Part shown: in pieces, positions 8,155 to 17,596 of the stretch
Position numbering within the stretch: position 1 is the stretch's first letter
Layout of the letters: each line of letters starts with the position of its first letter
Assembly: GCF_003688595.1 (NCBI RefSeq)
Contig: NZ_RCWT01000014.1
Location: forward strand, 124,001-188,000
Length of the DNA stretch: 64,000 nucleotides
Direction of reading: 5' to 3'
Source: Sphingomonas sp. PP-F2F-G114-C0414
GTDB lineage: Bacteria; Pseudomonadota; Alphaproteobacteria; Sphingomonadales; Sphingomonadaceae
Program-made: the position numbers and the translations under genes
The notes under the pieces: generated by a model
Told to the model about the DNA's origin: nothing
What the model saw: the letters and a program-made list of their open reading frames with translations, nothing else
The model's database searches: none

Positions 8155-10653
8155 ATGTTCAAGTTTCTGACGACGACGGCCATCATGGCGGTGGTGGCGA
8201 TTCCCGTTGCCGCCAGTGCGCAAACGCAGGCGGCAAGCGTCGCGTTCGACATCAAGGCGTCCGACACCGCGACCGCGCTCAACGCGTTCGCGCGGCAAGC
8301 GGGTGTGCATGTCAGCTTTCCCTACGATGCCGTCGCCAATCGGCGTGCGGCAGCGCTGCGCGGTCGGTTCACGCGCGAAGAAGCGCTCCGCCGTCTGATC
8401 GCGGGGCAGGGGCTGATGATCGCCGAGGAAACCCCCTCGATGATATCGCTGAAGGTGACCCCGGTCGAAACGCCGCAGGACTCCATCGACGCTGCGACCG
8501 CCAGTACGCCCGGCCAGGATATCGTCGTGCTCGGCCAGGGCCAGTCCCGCCAGGTCCAGACGGTGTCCGCCAAGGCGATGGCGAAGCTGACCGGCGGCTC
8601 GTCGCCGTTGCGCTCGCTCGGCAGGTTGCCCGGCGTGAACTTCGACTCCTCCGACGCGCACGGCACGTACGAGGCGGCGACGCAGCTCTCGATCCGCGGC
8701 TTCCTCACCGACCAGATGGGCTTCACGCTCGACGGCGTGCCGCTCGGCAACATGCAGTACCGCAACAACAACGGCCTTTCGATCAACCGTGCGCTGCTCA
8801 GCGAGAACAACGGCGCCGCGACGCTCTCGCAGGGTAGTGGCGCGCTCGGCACCGCATCGACCAGCAACATCGGCGGCACCGTCGATTTCACCTCGATCGA
8901 CCCCACCGACAAACTCGGCATCGATCTCGAGCAAAGCTACGGCAGCGCCAATTCGTGGCGCTCGTTTGCTCGCGTCAACAGCGGCGAGCTGCCCTGGGGC
9001 GGGCGGCTGGCGGTGTCCTACGCGCATGACCGTCAGGGCAAATGGCGTGGCTGGGGCAAGCAGGTGCAGGATCAGATCAACGCAAAATACGTCCAGCCGC
9101 TCGGCGACGCGGTCAATTCGACCACGTTCCTGAACCTGATCGATCGGCGCGAGGACGATTACAACGACGTCTCGCTCGCCCGCCTCAAGGCCTATGGCTA
9201 CAGGTTCGACAACATCCGCGATTTCGCGCTGGCCGAGCAACTCGCGACGATCGTCCAGAACGGCGGCACCCCGCCGGCACCGTTCGCGGCCGCCGACGAC
9301 ACGATCTACCAGGGCGGCGGCGTCCGGCGCGATCTGCTGGCGTACGAGAAGCTCGACTATGCGCTCGGGGCCCGGCTGAGCGGTTTCACGACCGGGTACA
9401 TCCATCTCGACAAGGGTATCGGCACCTATGCGAGCCCCTATGACCCGACGCCCGCCGCGTTTGGCGGCTCGCCCGTCTCGGTGTCCGCGCTCCGCTACGC
9501 GATCAACCGGAAGGGCGTGATCTCGCGCCTCAAGTTCGCGGCCGGCGATCACAAGATCGAGGGTGGAATCTGGTACGAACGCAATGCCTTCGATCAGGGT
9601 TCGTATCTCTACGGCCTGCAAAAGGGCGTCGCGCCGAGCGAGTTCCAGCAATTCTACACCAACCCGTTCAAGACCAATTTCTACAACGAATACGTCACGA
9701 ACACCGTCCAGCTCGATATCAGCGACACTTGGCAGGCGACCGACGCGCTGCGGCTGAACGCGGGCGTCAAGGGCGTGGTGTCGACCAACCGCGCGCACAG
9801 CGTCGTCAGCACGAAGCCGATCGACGGCTCGATCCAGGCGAAGAATTGGTTCCTGCCGACCGTCGGCGCGCTGTATACACTGGACGGCAACAACGAGGTG
9901 TTCGCGGACTATACCCGCAACATGGCAGCGTTCGTCGCGTCCACCTCGATCGGCCCGTTCTCGAGCAGTTCGCAGGCCGGGTTCGATTTCATCCGCAGCG
10001 GCCTGAAGCCCGAGATGACCAACACGTTCGAGGCCGGCTATCGTTTCCACGATGGCGATCTGCAGATGTCGCTGACCGGCTATTACGTGAAGTTCACCAA
10101 CCGCCTGCTCGCGTCGTCGATCAGCGCGACCATCGTCGGCAACCAGAACGTGCTCCAGAACGTCGGCGGCGTCTCGTCGCGCGGCGTCGAGGCGGCCGCG
10201 AACTGGAAGTTCGCGCGCGGCTGGTCGCTCTACGGCAGCTATGCGTATAACGACGCGACCTATGACGATGATGTCCAGCCGCTCGGCGGCGCGCTCGTCG
10301 CCACCAAGGGCAAGCAGGTCGTGGCGTCACCCAGGAACGTCGGCACTGCCGAGCTGAACTACGACGACGGCACGATCTGGGGCGGGGTCAACGCGCATTA
10401 TCGCAGCGCCCGCTATTACAGCTATCTCAACGACGCCAAGCTGCCCGGTGCGGTCAACGTCAACCTGTCGGCAGGCTATCGCTTCAGCCGCATGTTCGAC
10501 GTCCAGTTCAATCTGACGAACGTGTTCGACAAGAAATACATCGCCTCGACCGGGACCGCCGGTTTCGTCACGTCCGATCCGAACGGCACGTACACGACGC
10601 TCCAAACCGCCGCACCGCGCCAGGTGTTCGGCACCGTTCGCGTCCACTTTTGA
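8155..10653 (+). CDS. TonB-dependent receptor with N-terminal STN signalling domain
   Basis: An outer-membrane receptor of 832 residues. A signal peptide (about 1-22, ending ASAQ) is followed by an STN domain (about 28-100, VAFDIKASDTATALNAFARQ). The TonB plug comes next (QLSIRGFLTDQMGFTLDG) and then the beta-barrel, ending in a C-terminal Phe (VRVHF). The STN domain together with the upstream sigma/FecR pair points to ligand-induced self-regulation. The start is the ATG at 8155, preceded by GGGGA. The ligand is unknown: iron chelates are usual for this arrangement, but the phosphoesterase gene immediately downstream raises a phosphorus- or sugar-phosphate-linked substrate. Confidence 0.9.
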   Translation: MFKFLTTTAIMAVVAIPVAASAQTQAASVAFDIKASDTATALNAFARQAGVHVSFPYDAVANRRAAALRGRFTREEALRRLIAGQGLMIAEETPSMISLKVTPVETPQDSIDAATASTPGQDIVVLGQGQSRQVQTVSAKAMAKLTGGSSPLRSLGRLPGVNFDSSDAHGTYEAATQLSIRGFLTDQMGFTLDGVPLGNMQYRNNNGLSINRALLSENNGAATLSQGSGALGTASTSNIGGTVDFTSIDPTDKLGIDLEQSYGSANSWRSFARVNSGELPWGGRLAVSYAHDRQGKWRGWGKQVQDQINAKYVQPLGDAVNSTTFLNLIDRREDDYNDVSLARLKAYGYRFDNIRDFALAEQLATIVQNGGTPPAPFAAADDTIYQGGGVRRDLLAYEKLDYALGARLSGFTTGYIHLDKGIGTYASPYDPTPAAFGGSPVSVSALRYAINRKGVISRLKFAAGDHKIEGGIWYERNAFDQGSYLYGLQKGVAPSEFQQFYTNPFKTNFYNEYVTNTVQLDISDTWQATDALRLNAGVKGVVSTNRAHSVVSTKPIDGSIQAKNWFLPTVGALYTLDGNNEVFADYTRNMAAFVASTSIGPFSSSSQAGFDFIRSGLKPEMTNTFEAGYRFHDGDLQMSLTGYYVKFTNRLLASSISATIVGNQNVLQNVGGVSSRGVEAAANWKFARGWSLYGSYAYNDATYDDDVQPLGGALVATKGKQVVASPRNVGTAELNYDDGTIWGGVNAHYRSARYYSYLNDAKLPGAVNVNLSAGYRFSRMFDVQFNLTNVFDKKYIASTGTAGFVTSDPNGTYTTLQTAAPRQVFGTVRVHF

Positions 10654-10705
10654 GCGTCGCCGCGTATCGGGAATGCCCCCTCTTCCTCCTGTCGACAGGT
10701 GCCCC

Positions 10706-11641
10706 ATGGAACGCCGCAATCTCCTGAAGCTCGCGCTTGGCGCGCCGCTCGTCCCCTTGGCCGCGCGGGCCGCGGCGACCGAGCCGGTACGCGGCGGCGG
10801 CGACAGCTTCAGCTTCGCGTTCGTGGGCGATTGTCACATCCGGCCGGAACTGGGCGCGGATCGCGCCTGCGCACAGTGCTTCGAACAGATCTCCGCATCG
10901 CCCGTGGATTTCGTGATCCAGGGAGGCGACCATGTCGAGGATGCGCTTGAAACCGGCCGGGACCGCGCGACGCTGCTGATGGATCTCTATCAGCGCACCG
11001 AACGCGCGCATCTGCGCAAGCCGATATACCACGTCATCGGCAACCACGACTGCCTGGGCGTTTTCCCCAAAAGCGGCATCGATCCGTCGGCGCCCGATTA
11101 CGGCAAGCAATTCTACATCGATCGGTTCGGGCCGCGCTATTACGCCTTCGATCACAAGGGCGTGCATTTCGTCGTGCTGGACTCGATCGGCCTGACCGCG
11201 GACCGCAATTACGAAGGCCGCGTCGACGCCGCCCAACTGGCATGGTTGCGCGCCGATCTCGCCGCGCAACCCAAGGGCACGCGGATGGTCGTGGTGACGC
11301 ACATCCCGCTCGTCACCGCGATGCGCTGCTACGAACCCGAATCCTGGCTCGACACTCCGCACAACTGGACGTTCGTCGTCAACGGCCGGGAGGTACTCCG
11401 CGTCCTGCGCGACTATGACGTGCTGGCGGTGCTTCAGGCGCACAGTCACGTCTGCGAGCGGATCGAGCTCGACGGGATCTCGTTCATCACGACCGGCGCG
11501 GTTGCCGGTGCCGACTGGCACGGCTCGTTCCTCGGCACGCCGGAGGGCTATACCGACATCACGATTGCCGGCCGCAAGGTGGAGAGCCGGTACAGGACCT
11601 ACGGCTTCACCAGTGTCGATCGCCAGGATGTGCCGATCTGA
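10706..11641 (+). CDS. Calcineurin-like metallophosphoesterase, probable Tat export
   Basis: A 311-residue metallophosphoesterase. The metal-binding motifs appear in order: GDCH (about 37), GGDHVED, GNHD, VTHIPL and HSH. These are the residues that hold the two-metal centre of the calcineurin-like fold. The N-terminus ERRNLLK followed by a hydrophobic stretch ending in ARAAA resembles a twin-arginine signal, so the folded metalloenzyme is probably periplasmic. It starts about 50 bases after the TonB receptor and is likely co-transcribed with it. The substrate (phosphodiester, phosphomonoester or nucleotide) cannot be decided here. Confidence 0.85.
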   Translation: MERRNLLKLALGAPLVPLAARAAATEPVRGGGDSFSFAFVGDCHIRPELGADRACAQCFEQISASPVDFVIQGGDHVEDALETGRDRATLLMDLYQRTERAHLRKPIYHVIGNHDCLGVFPKSGIDPSAPDYGKQFYIDRFGPRYYAFDHKGVHFVVLDSIGLTADRNYEGRVDAAQLAWLRADLAAQPKGTRMVVVTHIPLVTAMRCYEPESWLDTPHNWTFVVNGREVLRVLRDYDVLAVLQAHSHVCERIELDGISFITTGAVAGADWHGSFLGTPEGYTDITIAGRKVESRYRTYGFTSVDRQDVPI

Positions 11642-11815
11642 GCCCAAAGTGCGGGAGGCTACGCGGAGTGGGTCCGGCCGGAAGCCGTAGGGCAGGGCGT
11701 CCGCCCAAAACCGGACGCTTGGGTTAGCAGTCCGGAGCTCCGACGACTGCCATGTGTTTAGCGCGATCATGCTCGTTTATCGCTCGCCGAGCGGCAGATT
11801 ACGGGGAAGGCGTAT

Positions 11816-12106
11816 TCAGTCGAGGCCGGTGTTGTCCGGCGTCCAGTAATTTCGCGCGAGGATCCTGGTCGAAGGCACGCCCAGGGATGCGAGCCTGTGC
11901 CGCAAGCGCTGCACGGTGCTGGCTTTGCCGGCCAGAACGAATGTACATTCCGCTGCGAGCGCGGGCAGGCTTTGTTCGATACGGGCGATATGACCGTCAT
12001 CGGGTTCGCGCGTGATCAACTCGAAACCATGGAGCGCTAAATCGTCGAGAACTGTGCGGCAGGCATCGATGTCATCGACCTCGAAGCCACCGACGAACCA
12101 CGCCAT
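11816..12106 (-). pseudogene. C-terminal remnant of a siderophore-interacting (ferric reductase) protein
   Basis: A 96-residue open frame ending in RILARNYWTPDNTGLD. This resembles the end of NADPH-dependent ferric-siderophore reductases of the SIP family, which finish with a similar AYW-PGKxGLD tail. The segment FVLAGKASTVQRLRHRLASLG also fits that domain. The N-terminal FAD-binding domain is missing: an in-frame TAA lies only about 30 bases upstream of the ATG, and other genes follow. I therefore read it as a truncated remnant at the end of a small operon, though translation of the isolated domain cannot be excluded. Confidence 0.5.
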
Positions 12107-12144
12107 GGGATCGCGTCGTACCAGCGTCGTCGATTAGTCGATGC

Positions 12145-12549
12145 TCAGGCTGCTGCCGACCCGCTGCGCTCTGAAATCATTTCCGCTGCAATTTGGGATG
12201 CTTCCTCGTGTGACGAGACCAGCTTCAAAGGATAGCCCCAGAACTTGGCGAAGGCCACGCCGAAGGGTTTGAAGGCCAAACGCTTGATGGCACTGGGCTC
12301 GATCACGATCATTGCCAGCACGAGCGAACGAAGCTCCGCCTTGTGCTTCTTCATCCACAGCGAGGTGCGCTTCTTCTCTTCCTGACTATGTTCATGCTCC
12401 TCGTTTGGAGCAGAGTCGGTCAGGATCACGAACGGTGTACCGCGCTTCAGATTCGCCTCGAATGCCTCGAAGTCCTGGTCGTGGTCGTGATCGGGGCCTT
12501 CGTCGTAACTTATCCAGACGAGCGGAAATTTCGTACTGTCGAAAGGCAT
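12145..12549 (-). CDS. Hypothetical protein next to a siderophore-reductase remnant
   Basis: A soluble 134-residue protein with no signal peptide or membrane segment. It is rich in Asp, His and Glu near residues 18-30 (EGPDHDHDQDFEAF) and 52-62 (NEEHEHSQEE). The ATG at 12549 is preceded by a purine-rich stretch (AAAAGGAGACGAAAC); the frame is open upstream only as arginine-rich shadow sequence. I do not recognise the family. Its neighbours are a membrane protein 23 bases upstream and the SIP remnant downstream on the same strand. An iron-related role is a guess from position only. Confidence 0.65.
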   Translation of the reverse strand: MPFDSTKFPLVWISYDEGPDHDHDQDFEAFEANLKRGTPFVILTDSAPNEEHEHSQEEKKRTSLWMKKHKAELRSLVLAMIVIEPSAIKRLAFKPFGVAFAKFWGYPLKLVSSHEEASQIAAEMISERSGSAAA

Positions 12550-12572
12550 GTTTCGTCTCCTTTTCAATGCTT

Positions 12573-13100
12573 TCAATGCAGGCGGATGTGCCGCCACGAC
12601 ATGACCAGCGCGACTGCGGCGGGGAGCGTGACGGCGAGCAGTTCCAAGGCAACGAGATGGCCGCCGTCGCGCAGGCCATCCGATACGCCGCCAAGCGTAC
12701 TCATGGCGGAAACACCACCACCGATGACGAGCATCGCCCAGTCGGTTTCGCGCTTTCCGGCAAGCGCCAGCACTGGAGGGACGACCCAGGCACCGTAGAA
12801 AATGGATACTGCCCACAATGCGGTGGGGCCGAACGTGATCGCCTTCATCGTTCCGCCGCTGCCGACATAGCCGTTCAGGTAGGAGAAGCATTGGATCGTG
12901 ACGAAGAGTGCGGCGCCGACCGCTGGGGCGAGCCACGCAAGTGCGAGTTCAACTGGCTGCTTTCTGATCACGTCGACATTCCCATCCGGAGGCGCTTGGT
13001 GGGGCTGCTGAATGCTGCCCGTCTCGAAGAGGCGTGCGATCTTGATCGCCGCTTCTCCCGTCCGTTCGAACGGCATATGGCGATCAGCAGATGGCGTCAT
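12573..13100 (-). CDS. Hypothetical four-helix membrane protein
   Basis: A membrane protein of about 175 residues with four predicted helices in its C-terminal two-thirds, the first near ALAWLAPAVGAALFVTIQC and the last ending in SWRHIRLH. The N-terminal ~55 residues are polar. The start is uncertain: in-frame candidates are a TTG at 13145, an ATG at 13100 and an ATG at 13076, none with a strong ribosome site. I give the middle one. It diverges from the AraC-type gene at 13162 and leads a small operon with the following hypothetical gene. No family recognised. Confidence 0.65.
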   Translation of the reverse strand: MTPSADRHMPFERTGEAAIKIARLFETGSIQQPHQAPPDGNVDVIRKQPVELALAWLAPAVGAALFVTIQCFSYLNGYVGSGGTMKAITFGPTALWAVSIFYGAWVVPPVLALAGKRETDWAMLVIGGGVSAMSTLGGVSDGLRDGGHLVALELLAVTLPAAVALVMSWRHIRLH

Positions 13101-13161
13101 TGCGCAATCCGGCCATGATATGTTTCTATCCGGCCGAACCCTCAAATTGCCGAGTCTCTCG

Positions 13162-13983
13162 ATGCATATCGATGTCCGCAGTGACTGGCTTTCCTATGTC
13201 GATCAGGTTCCTCGGGCCCTAGTCGCGGCGAACACCGTCACCAGCCTCGATGCCCTTGAGCAATCGTCGCGGCACCAGCATCAGAAAGCGCAGCTGCTTC
13301 TGACCGTCCGTGGCGTCATCAATTGCGAGGTGGAAGACGCCGTCTGGATCGTGCCACCACAATGCGCCGTGTGGATCCCCGGCGGTCTGCCCCATACTGC
13401 TTTCGGCTCGGGCGAAGTGGAGTGCATATCCCTTTTCATCGAGCCTCCTGCCGCTCTGGCCCTGCCGAGCAAATGCTGCACGATCACCGTATCGCCGTTG
13501 CTGCGTCATTTGCTGATGCGGGCGAACGAACTGGCCGAGCGCTATGATGTCGATGGTCCAGACGGCCGGATCGTGTCGGTTATTCTCGATGAGCTGGCTG
13601 CCGCCCCAGTCGAGGACCTCCGCCTCCCGATTCCCAGCGATCCGCGGCTCAGGAAACTTACCGATCTGTTGATCGCGACGCCGGCGGATCATGCCACCGT
13701 CGCACAATGGGCCTCGCGGATCGCGCTCAGCGAGCGCAGTCTGAGCCGTATGCTGGCGGAAGAGGTCGGCATGAGTTTCGGCCGCTGGCGGCGACAGTTG
13801 CATATCGTCCTTGCCTTGCGGCATCTGAGTGCCGGTCAAACGGTCCAGGCCGTCGCAATGGATCTAGGCTATGAAAGCGCCAGCAGCTTCGTGACCATGT
13901 TTCGAAAGATGGTCGGCAAGCCACCAAGCCGCTATCTGCTCGAGCGACTTCGGCCTGCACCCCTCGATCATGGCCAACGATAG
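13162..13983 (+). CDS. AraC-family transcriptional regulator with cupin domain
   Basis: A 273-residue regulator. The N-terminal cupin-like sensor domain (about 20-110) includes HQHQKAQLLLTVRGV and the PPQCAVWIPGGLPHTA turn. The C-terminal AraC-type double helix-turn-helix (about 170-265) ends in the conserved AMDLGYESASSFVTMFRKMVGKPPSRY. The ATG at 13162 gives a start typical of the subgroup; the frame is open back to 13012. It diverges from the membrane-protein gene, with fewer than 100 bases between, and probably controls that small operon. The inducer is unknown. Confidence 0.88.
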   Translation: MHIDVRSDWLSYVDQVPRALVAANTVTSLDALEQSSRHQHQKAQLLLTVRGVINCEVEDAVWIVPPQCAVWIPGGLPHTAFGSGEVECISLFIEPPAALALPSKCCTITVSPLLRHLLMRANELAERYDVDGPDGRIVSVILDELAAAPVEDLRLPIPSDPRLRKLTDLLIATPADHATVAQWASRIALSERSLSRMLAEEVGMSFGRWRRQLHIVLALRHLSAGQTVQAVAMDLGYESASSFVTMFRKMVGKPPSRYLLERLRPAPLDHGQR

Positions 13984-14263
13984 GCACTGCCGGAGTTTAG
14001 ACGATCGCGGTGCAGCCCATGCTCCGCGGATCGACGTCCGGTATACGCTGCGTACATGCTCAAATTTCTTGCTGATCACCGGCTCGGACGCTTGCCCGAG
14101 GTCTAAGTTCAACGCGTGAGGACGATCTCCGCGCCGAAAACGCGGGTTCGAGCGCGCGCAATCGGAACACGAATGAACGGCTGGTTTCGGTGAGAGGCGG
14201 GGCCGGCACGAATGTCGCTTTGTGGATCAGATTGCGGGAACCGGCCAGATCGACGCGAGGCAT

Positions 14264-15232
14264 TCATGATGTCCCGCTCTCGCGCCGGATCAGATTGGCG
14301 GCTTCGGCCTCTCCCGACTTCTGATCGGTTTCACCCGCCGCGATATCGTCGGCGAGCAACATCAACTGGTGGCCGGTGGTCGACCCATTCGACGCATCTT
14401 CCGCAACCCGCAGGCCTGAGCCTTTCGCGATCGCGCGGTCCCAGTCGGTGCGGACCGCGGCCCAATAGTCCTTCGTCTTCGCCCAATACGTGTCGGCCGC
14501 CGCGACGGCGAAGTCGGTCGCGGGGGTGTAGGTGTTGATGACGTATTCGTGGACGTACGTGGCGGGCCTGCCGTCCTTGAGGCCGATCTTGGCGTTGTCC
14601 TGCTCGTGGACCCAACCGGCGGGGGTCAGCACGTGGCGGTTGCTGCCGATATAGTGATCATAGGGTGGGTTCCGGGTCGCATCGCGGCGCGCGAGCGGGC
14701 GGCGGGTCTCGTCGCTGGTCCAGCGGGTGGCGCCGTCGTCGTAGCGCCAGCGACCGATCCCGCCATAGCGCGGGGAATCGTCGGTCTGCCACACCGTCTG
14801 CGACCATGCGCCGCGTCGTTCGGTTTCCGACAGCGGCCTTAGCGTCCAGCGGCCTGCCGCGGTGTAGACGAGCACGGTCGACGGCTGCCACGTCCAGTCC
14901 TGTCGCCAGTGCTTGATCACCATCGTCTTGGCGTTGCCGTCGGTGACGACCAGCAGATGCTGGAGCACGACGTGGTCGGGCGTATCGACGATCGCGCGGA
15001 CGACCTCGTGGCCGCCGCTGAGCTTGGCAGGGTAGGGCGTGTAGCCCGCGACCAGCGGCGTCGTCTCGCGCATGTCGAACGTCACCTTGAAGGTACCGGC
15101 CATCGCCAGGATCGATGCGTGATCGCGGACCTGGTCGCCGTATACGGCCTGCGTTTGCGCGGACGCGATCGTCGGTGCGAGGGGGAGCGCGGCCAGCGTC
15201 AGCCCGGTCGCGAGAAGAAGGGAGCGGAACAT
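14264..15232 (-). CDS. DUF6607-type periplasmic protein paired with a TonB receptor
   Basis: A 322-residue exported protein with a signal peptide ending near TIASAQ (about residue 24). The rest is soluble, rich in Trp and Tyr, and resembles the DUF6607 family, which is found beside TonB-dependent receptors. It lies 8 bases downstream of the heme/transferrin-type receptor gene and is surely co-transcribed with it from the Fur-box promoter. Biochemical function is unknown; a role in handling the receptor's cargo in the periplasm is an inference from linkage. Confidence 0.75.
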   Translation of the reverse strand: MFRSLLLATGLTLAALPLAPTIASAQTQAVYGDQVRDHASILAMAGTFKVTFDMRETTPLVAGYTPYPAKLSGGHEVVRAIVDTPDHVVLQHLLVVTDGNAKTMVIKHWRQDWTWQPSTVLVYTAAGRWTLRPLSETERRGAWSQTVWQTDDSPRYGGIGRWRYDDGATRWTSDETRRPLARRDATRNPPYDHYIGSNRHVLTPAGWVHEQDNAKIGLKDGRPATYVHEYVINTYTPATDFAVAAADTYWAKTKDYWAAVRTDWDRAIAKGSGLRVAEDASNGSTTGHQLMLLADDIAAGETDQKSGEAEAANLIRRESGTS

Positions 15233-15240
15233 CGGGGGCC

Positions 15241-17517
15241 TCACAGATTGAGCGAGAAGGAGAGCCCGGCGTTGCGGCCGGGTTGCGAATAGGCGTCGCG
15301 GACGACCGAGGTCGAGGTCAGTCCGCGGACGTCGCTCCACCAGAAATACTTCTTGTCGGTGATGTTGAAGATCCCCGCGCGCAGCGTCGCATGATCCATC
15401 ACGCGCAGCGACGCGGTGGCGTCGAGGATCCAGAAGCCCGACGGCGTGAAGCAGCTGGTGGCCGCGGTGTTGCAGCTGTTGTTGGTGTCGCCGACCTTCT
15501 TGCCCGCCGAATGCGTGGCGATGACCTCGGCACGGAACGGCCCGGCATCGGGCTGGTAGAAGATGCCGGCGACGAGCTTGACGGGTTCGATGCTGTCGAG
15601 CGGCTGCGTGCCGGCGACACCGGTCGTCCGCATCGTTCCCTTGGCGTAGGAGGCGGCGGCGCGGACGCCGACGCCGACCGGCAGGCGCGCCTCGCCGCGT
15701 GCTTCGAGCCCTTCGATCTTGACGCGGCCGCGGTTGATATACTGGTACACCGCCGGGTCCGCCGCGGTGAAGGCGCCGCTGACCTGGACCTGGTCGATGA
15801 AGTTGCGGAAGCGGCTGCTGAACGCGGTCCCGCTCAGCGACCAGCCGGTGCCGCTCAACCGGATGCCGCCCTCGACGCTGTTGCTCGTTTCGGGTCTGAG
15901 ATCGGGATTGGGAACCGAGCGGTAATTCTGCGTGATGTTGGCGAAGCCGTTGTTGATCTGGTTCGGCTCGGGCGGCTTGAAGCCCTGCGCATAGTTGGCG
16001 AACAGCCGGACGCCCTCGGTCAGCTTGGCGACCGCGCCGATCCGCGGCGTCACCTTCGACCCACTCTGCTCGCGCGGTACGAAGGTCGTGAACAGCGGAT
16101 CGTTCTGTGGGTTCAGCTTGTAGTGATCGTAGCGGATCGACGGGAACAGCGTCAGCAGCCCATCGGCAATCGCGATTTCGTCCTGCGCGAACACGCCGAC
16201 CAGCGTGTAGTCGGTCGTCGGGAAGGCGCGGGTCGGATAGACCTCGCCCGCAGGCGCGACGGTGCCGTCTCGCACACCCGTCTGGCGGGTGTGCGAATAG
16301 TCGGCGCCATAGGCGAACAGGTGCGTCAACGGCCCGGTCGCGGCGCGGCTTTCGAGCTGCAGCGTGCCGCCGTACACCTCGTTGTCGAAGCGGTTGATGC
16401 GGGTGCGGTCGGCGGCGGTGTTGCGGTCCTCCGCCGCGGCCTGGAGCGTGAGGCTCTTCTGGTAATAGCCCGCCGCGCGGACACCGCTGACGATCCCATC
16501 GCCAACATACCGGTAGTCTAGCGTGCCGCGGTTGCGCTCGGTCGTGTCATGCGCGGTAAGGCCGATCACCGATGTCGCCGCGAGCGGAGGCTTGGCGATC
16601 GCGCTGAGCACGTCGGTGTCCACCACGGAAGAAAAATGCTCGTAGGTCAGGCGTAACCGACTGGCATCGTTCGGCGCCCAGACGAGGCGGCCGAGCAGCG
16701 CGTTGGACTCGATATCCTGCGGGTTGGCGGTGGTGCGATCCGTGGTCGCGCTGTCGTTGCTGCCCTTGGTCTCGGTTTCGTGACCGTCGCGACGGGTATA
16801 GGCGACCATCGCCTCGATATCGCCGGTGCGCCCTGCGACCACGAAGCCGTTGGTCCAGCTGTCGTCCGAGGAATCGTAGCTCGAGCGAAGCCCGCCGCCG
16901 ACCAGCTTGCCGCCGCTCAGGAAATCGCGCGGGTCCTTGGTGATGAAGCTGACCGCGCCCGCGACGCCGTCGCTGCCGTATAGCGCGGAAGCGGGGCCGC
17001 GCAGGATTTCGACCGACTTGAGCAGGTCGAGATCGACGTAATCGCCGCGGCCGACGGATTGCGCGCCGAAGCTGAACGCGTCGGGAACGCGGACGCCGTC
17101 GACGGTGATGAGGACGCGGTTGCCCTCGAGTCCGCGGATGTTGAACCCGCTGTCGCGGTCGCGCCCGGTGGATGATCCGGCGGCGGTGAAGCGCGACGGC
17201 GCGCGGCGGACGGTGACGCCCGGCTCGTAGCGCACCAGATCCTTGATGTCGGAGATGAAGCGATCCTCGATCGTCTGCGCGTCGATTACCGATACGGTCG
17301 CGGGAACGTCCTCGACCGCCTTCTCGGTGCGCGTCGCGGTGACGGTGATCGTCTTGTCCTGACCCTCCGGATCGGCGGTTGGCGCGGTCGTAGCCGACGT
17401 GTCGGTCGCCGATGCGTGCACCGCTTCCGGCAAAGTGGGCTCTGCATGGGCAAGGCCGGCGGTGCCGATCATCAGCGCGACCGGCGAGATGCCGGCCAGC
17501 AATTTGGTCAATGTCAT
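15241..17517 (-). CDS. TonB-dependent hemoglobin/transferrin/lactoferrin-type receptor
   Basis: An outer-membrane receptor of 758 residues. The signal peptide ends at AGLAHA (about 26). A TonB box (KTITVTATRTEK) is near residue 55, followed by the plug with FNIRGLEGNRVLITVDGV and the barrel. The late motif KKYFWWSDVRGL matches the conserved C-terminal motif of the hemoglobin/transferrin receptor family. The protein ends in Leu after SLNL. The start is the ATG at 17517, behind GGGGATAAC. A Fur-box candidate lies about 35 bases upstream, so iron limitation probably induces it. Heme is the likeliest ligand, but ligand identity is inferred from family. Confidence 0.92.
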   Translation of the reverse strand: MTLTKLLAGISPVALMIGTAGLAHAEPTLPEAVHASATDTSATTAPTADPEGQDKTITVTATRTEKAVEDVPATVSVIDAQTIEDRFISDIKDLVRYEPGVTVRRAPSRFTAAGSSTGRDRDSGFNIRGLEGNRVLITVDGVRVPDAFSFGAQSVGRGDYVDLDLLKSVEILRGPASALYGSDGVAGAVSFITKDPRDFLSGGKLVGGGLRSSYDSSDDSWTNGFVVAGRTGDIEAMVAYTRRDGHETETKGSNDSATTDRTTANPQDIESNALLGRLVWAPNDASRLRLTYEHFSSVVDTDVLSAIAKPPLAATSVIGLTAHDTTERNRGTLDYRYVGDGIVSGVRAAGYYQKSLTLQAAAEDRNTAADRTRINRFDNEVYGGTLQLESRAATGPLTHLFAYGADYSHTRQTGVRDGTVAPAGEVYPTRAFPTTDYTLVGVFAQDEIAIADGLLTLFPSIRYDHYKLNPQNDPLFTTFVPREQSGSKVTPRIGAVAKLTEGVRLFANYAQGFKPPEPNQINNGFANITQNYRSVPNPDLRPETSNSVEGGIRLSGTGWSLSGTAFSSRFRNFIDQVQVSGAFTAADPAVYQYINRGRVKIEGLEARGEARLPVGVGVRAAASYAKGTMRTTGVAGTQPLDSIEPVKLVAGIFYQPDAGPFRAEVIATHSAGKKVGDTNNSCNTAATSCFTPSGFWILDATASLRVMDHATLRAGIFNITDKKYFWWSDVRGLTSTSVVRDAYSQPGRNAGLSFSLNL

Positions 17518-17551
17518 GTTCGTTATCCCCACGGTCTGGCAGCTTGCTGTT

Positions 17552-17570
17552 GCGAATCATTCTCGTTATC
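17552..17570. promoter_or_regulatory. Fur-box candidate in a divergent promoter region
   Basis: On the minus strand the 19 bases read GATAACGAGAATGATTCGC, matching 14 of 19 positions of the Fur consensus GATAATGATWATCATTATC. It lies between the receptor (start 17517, minus) and the DUF4198 gene (start 17597, plus), so one Fur dimer could repress both directions. Confidence 0.7.
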
Positions 17571-17596
17571 AAGTGGCATCGAAAAGGAGCATCGCG

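Noticed and set aside
7864-10050. Open frame of 728 codons opposite the TonB receptor and FecR gene
   Set aside because: Shadow frame; the plus-strand proteins have complete family motifs and signal peptides.
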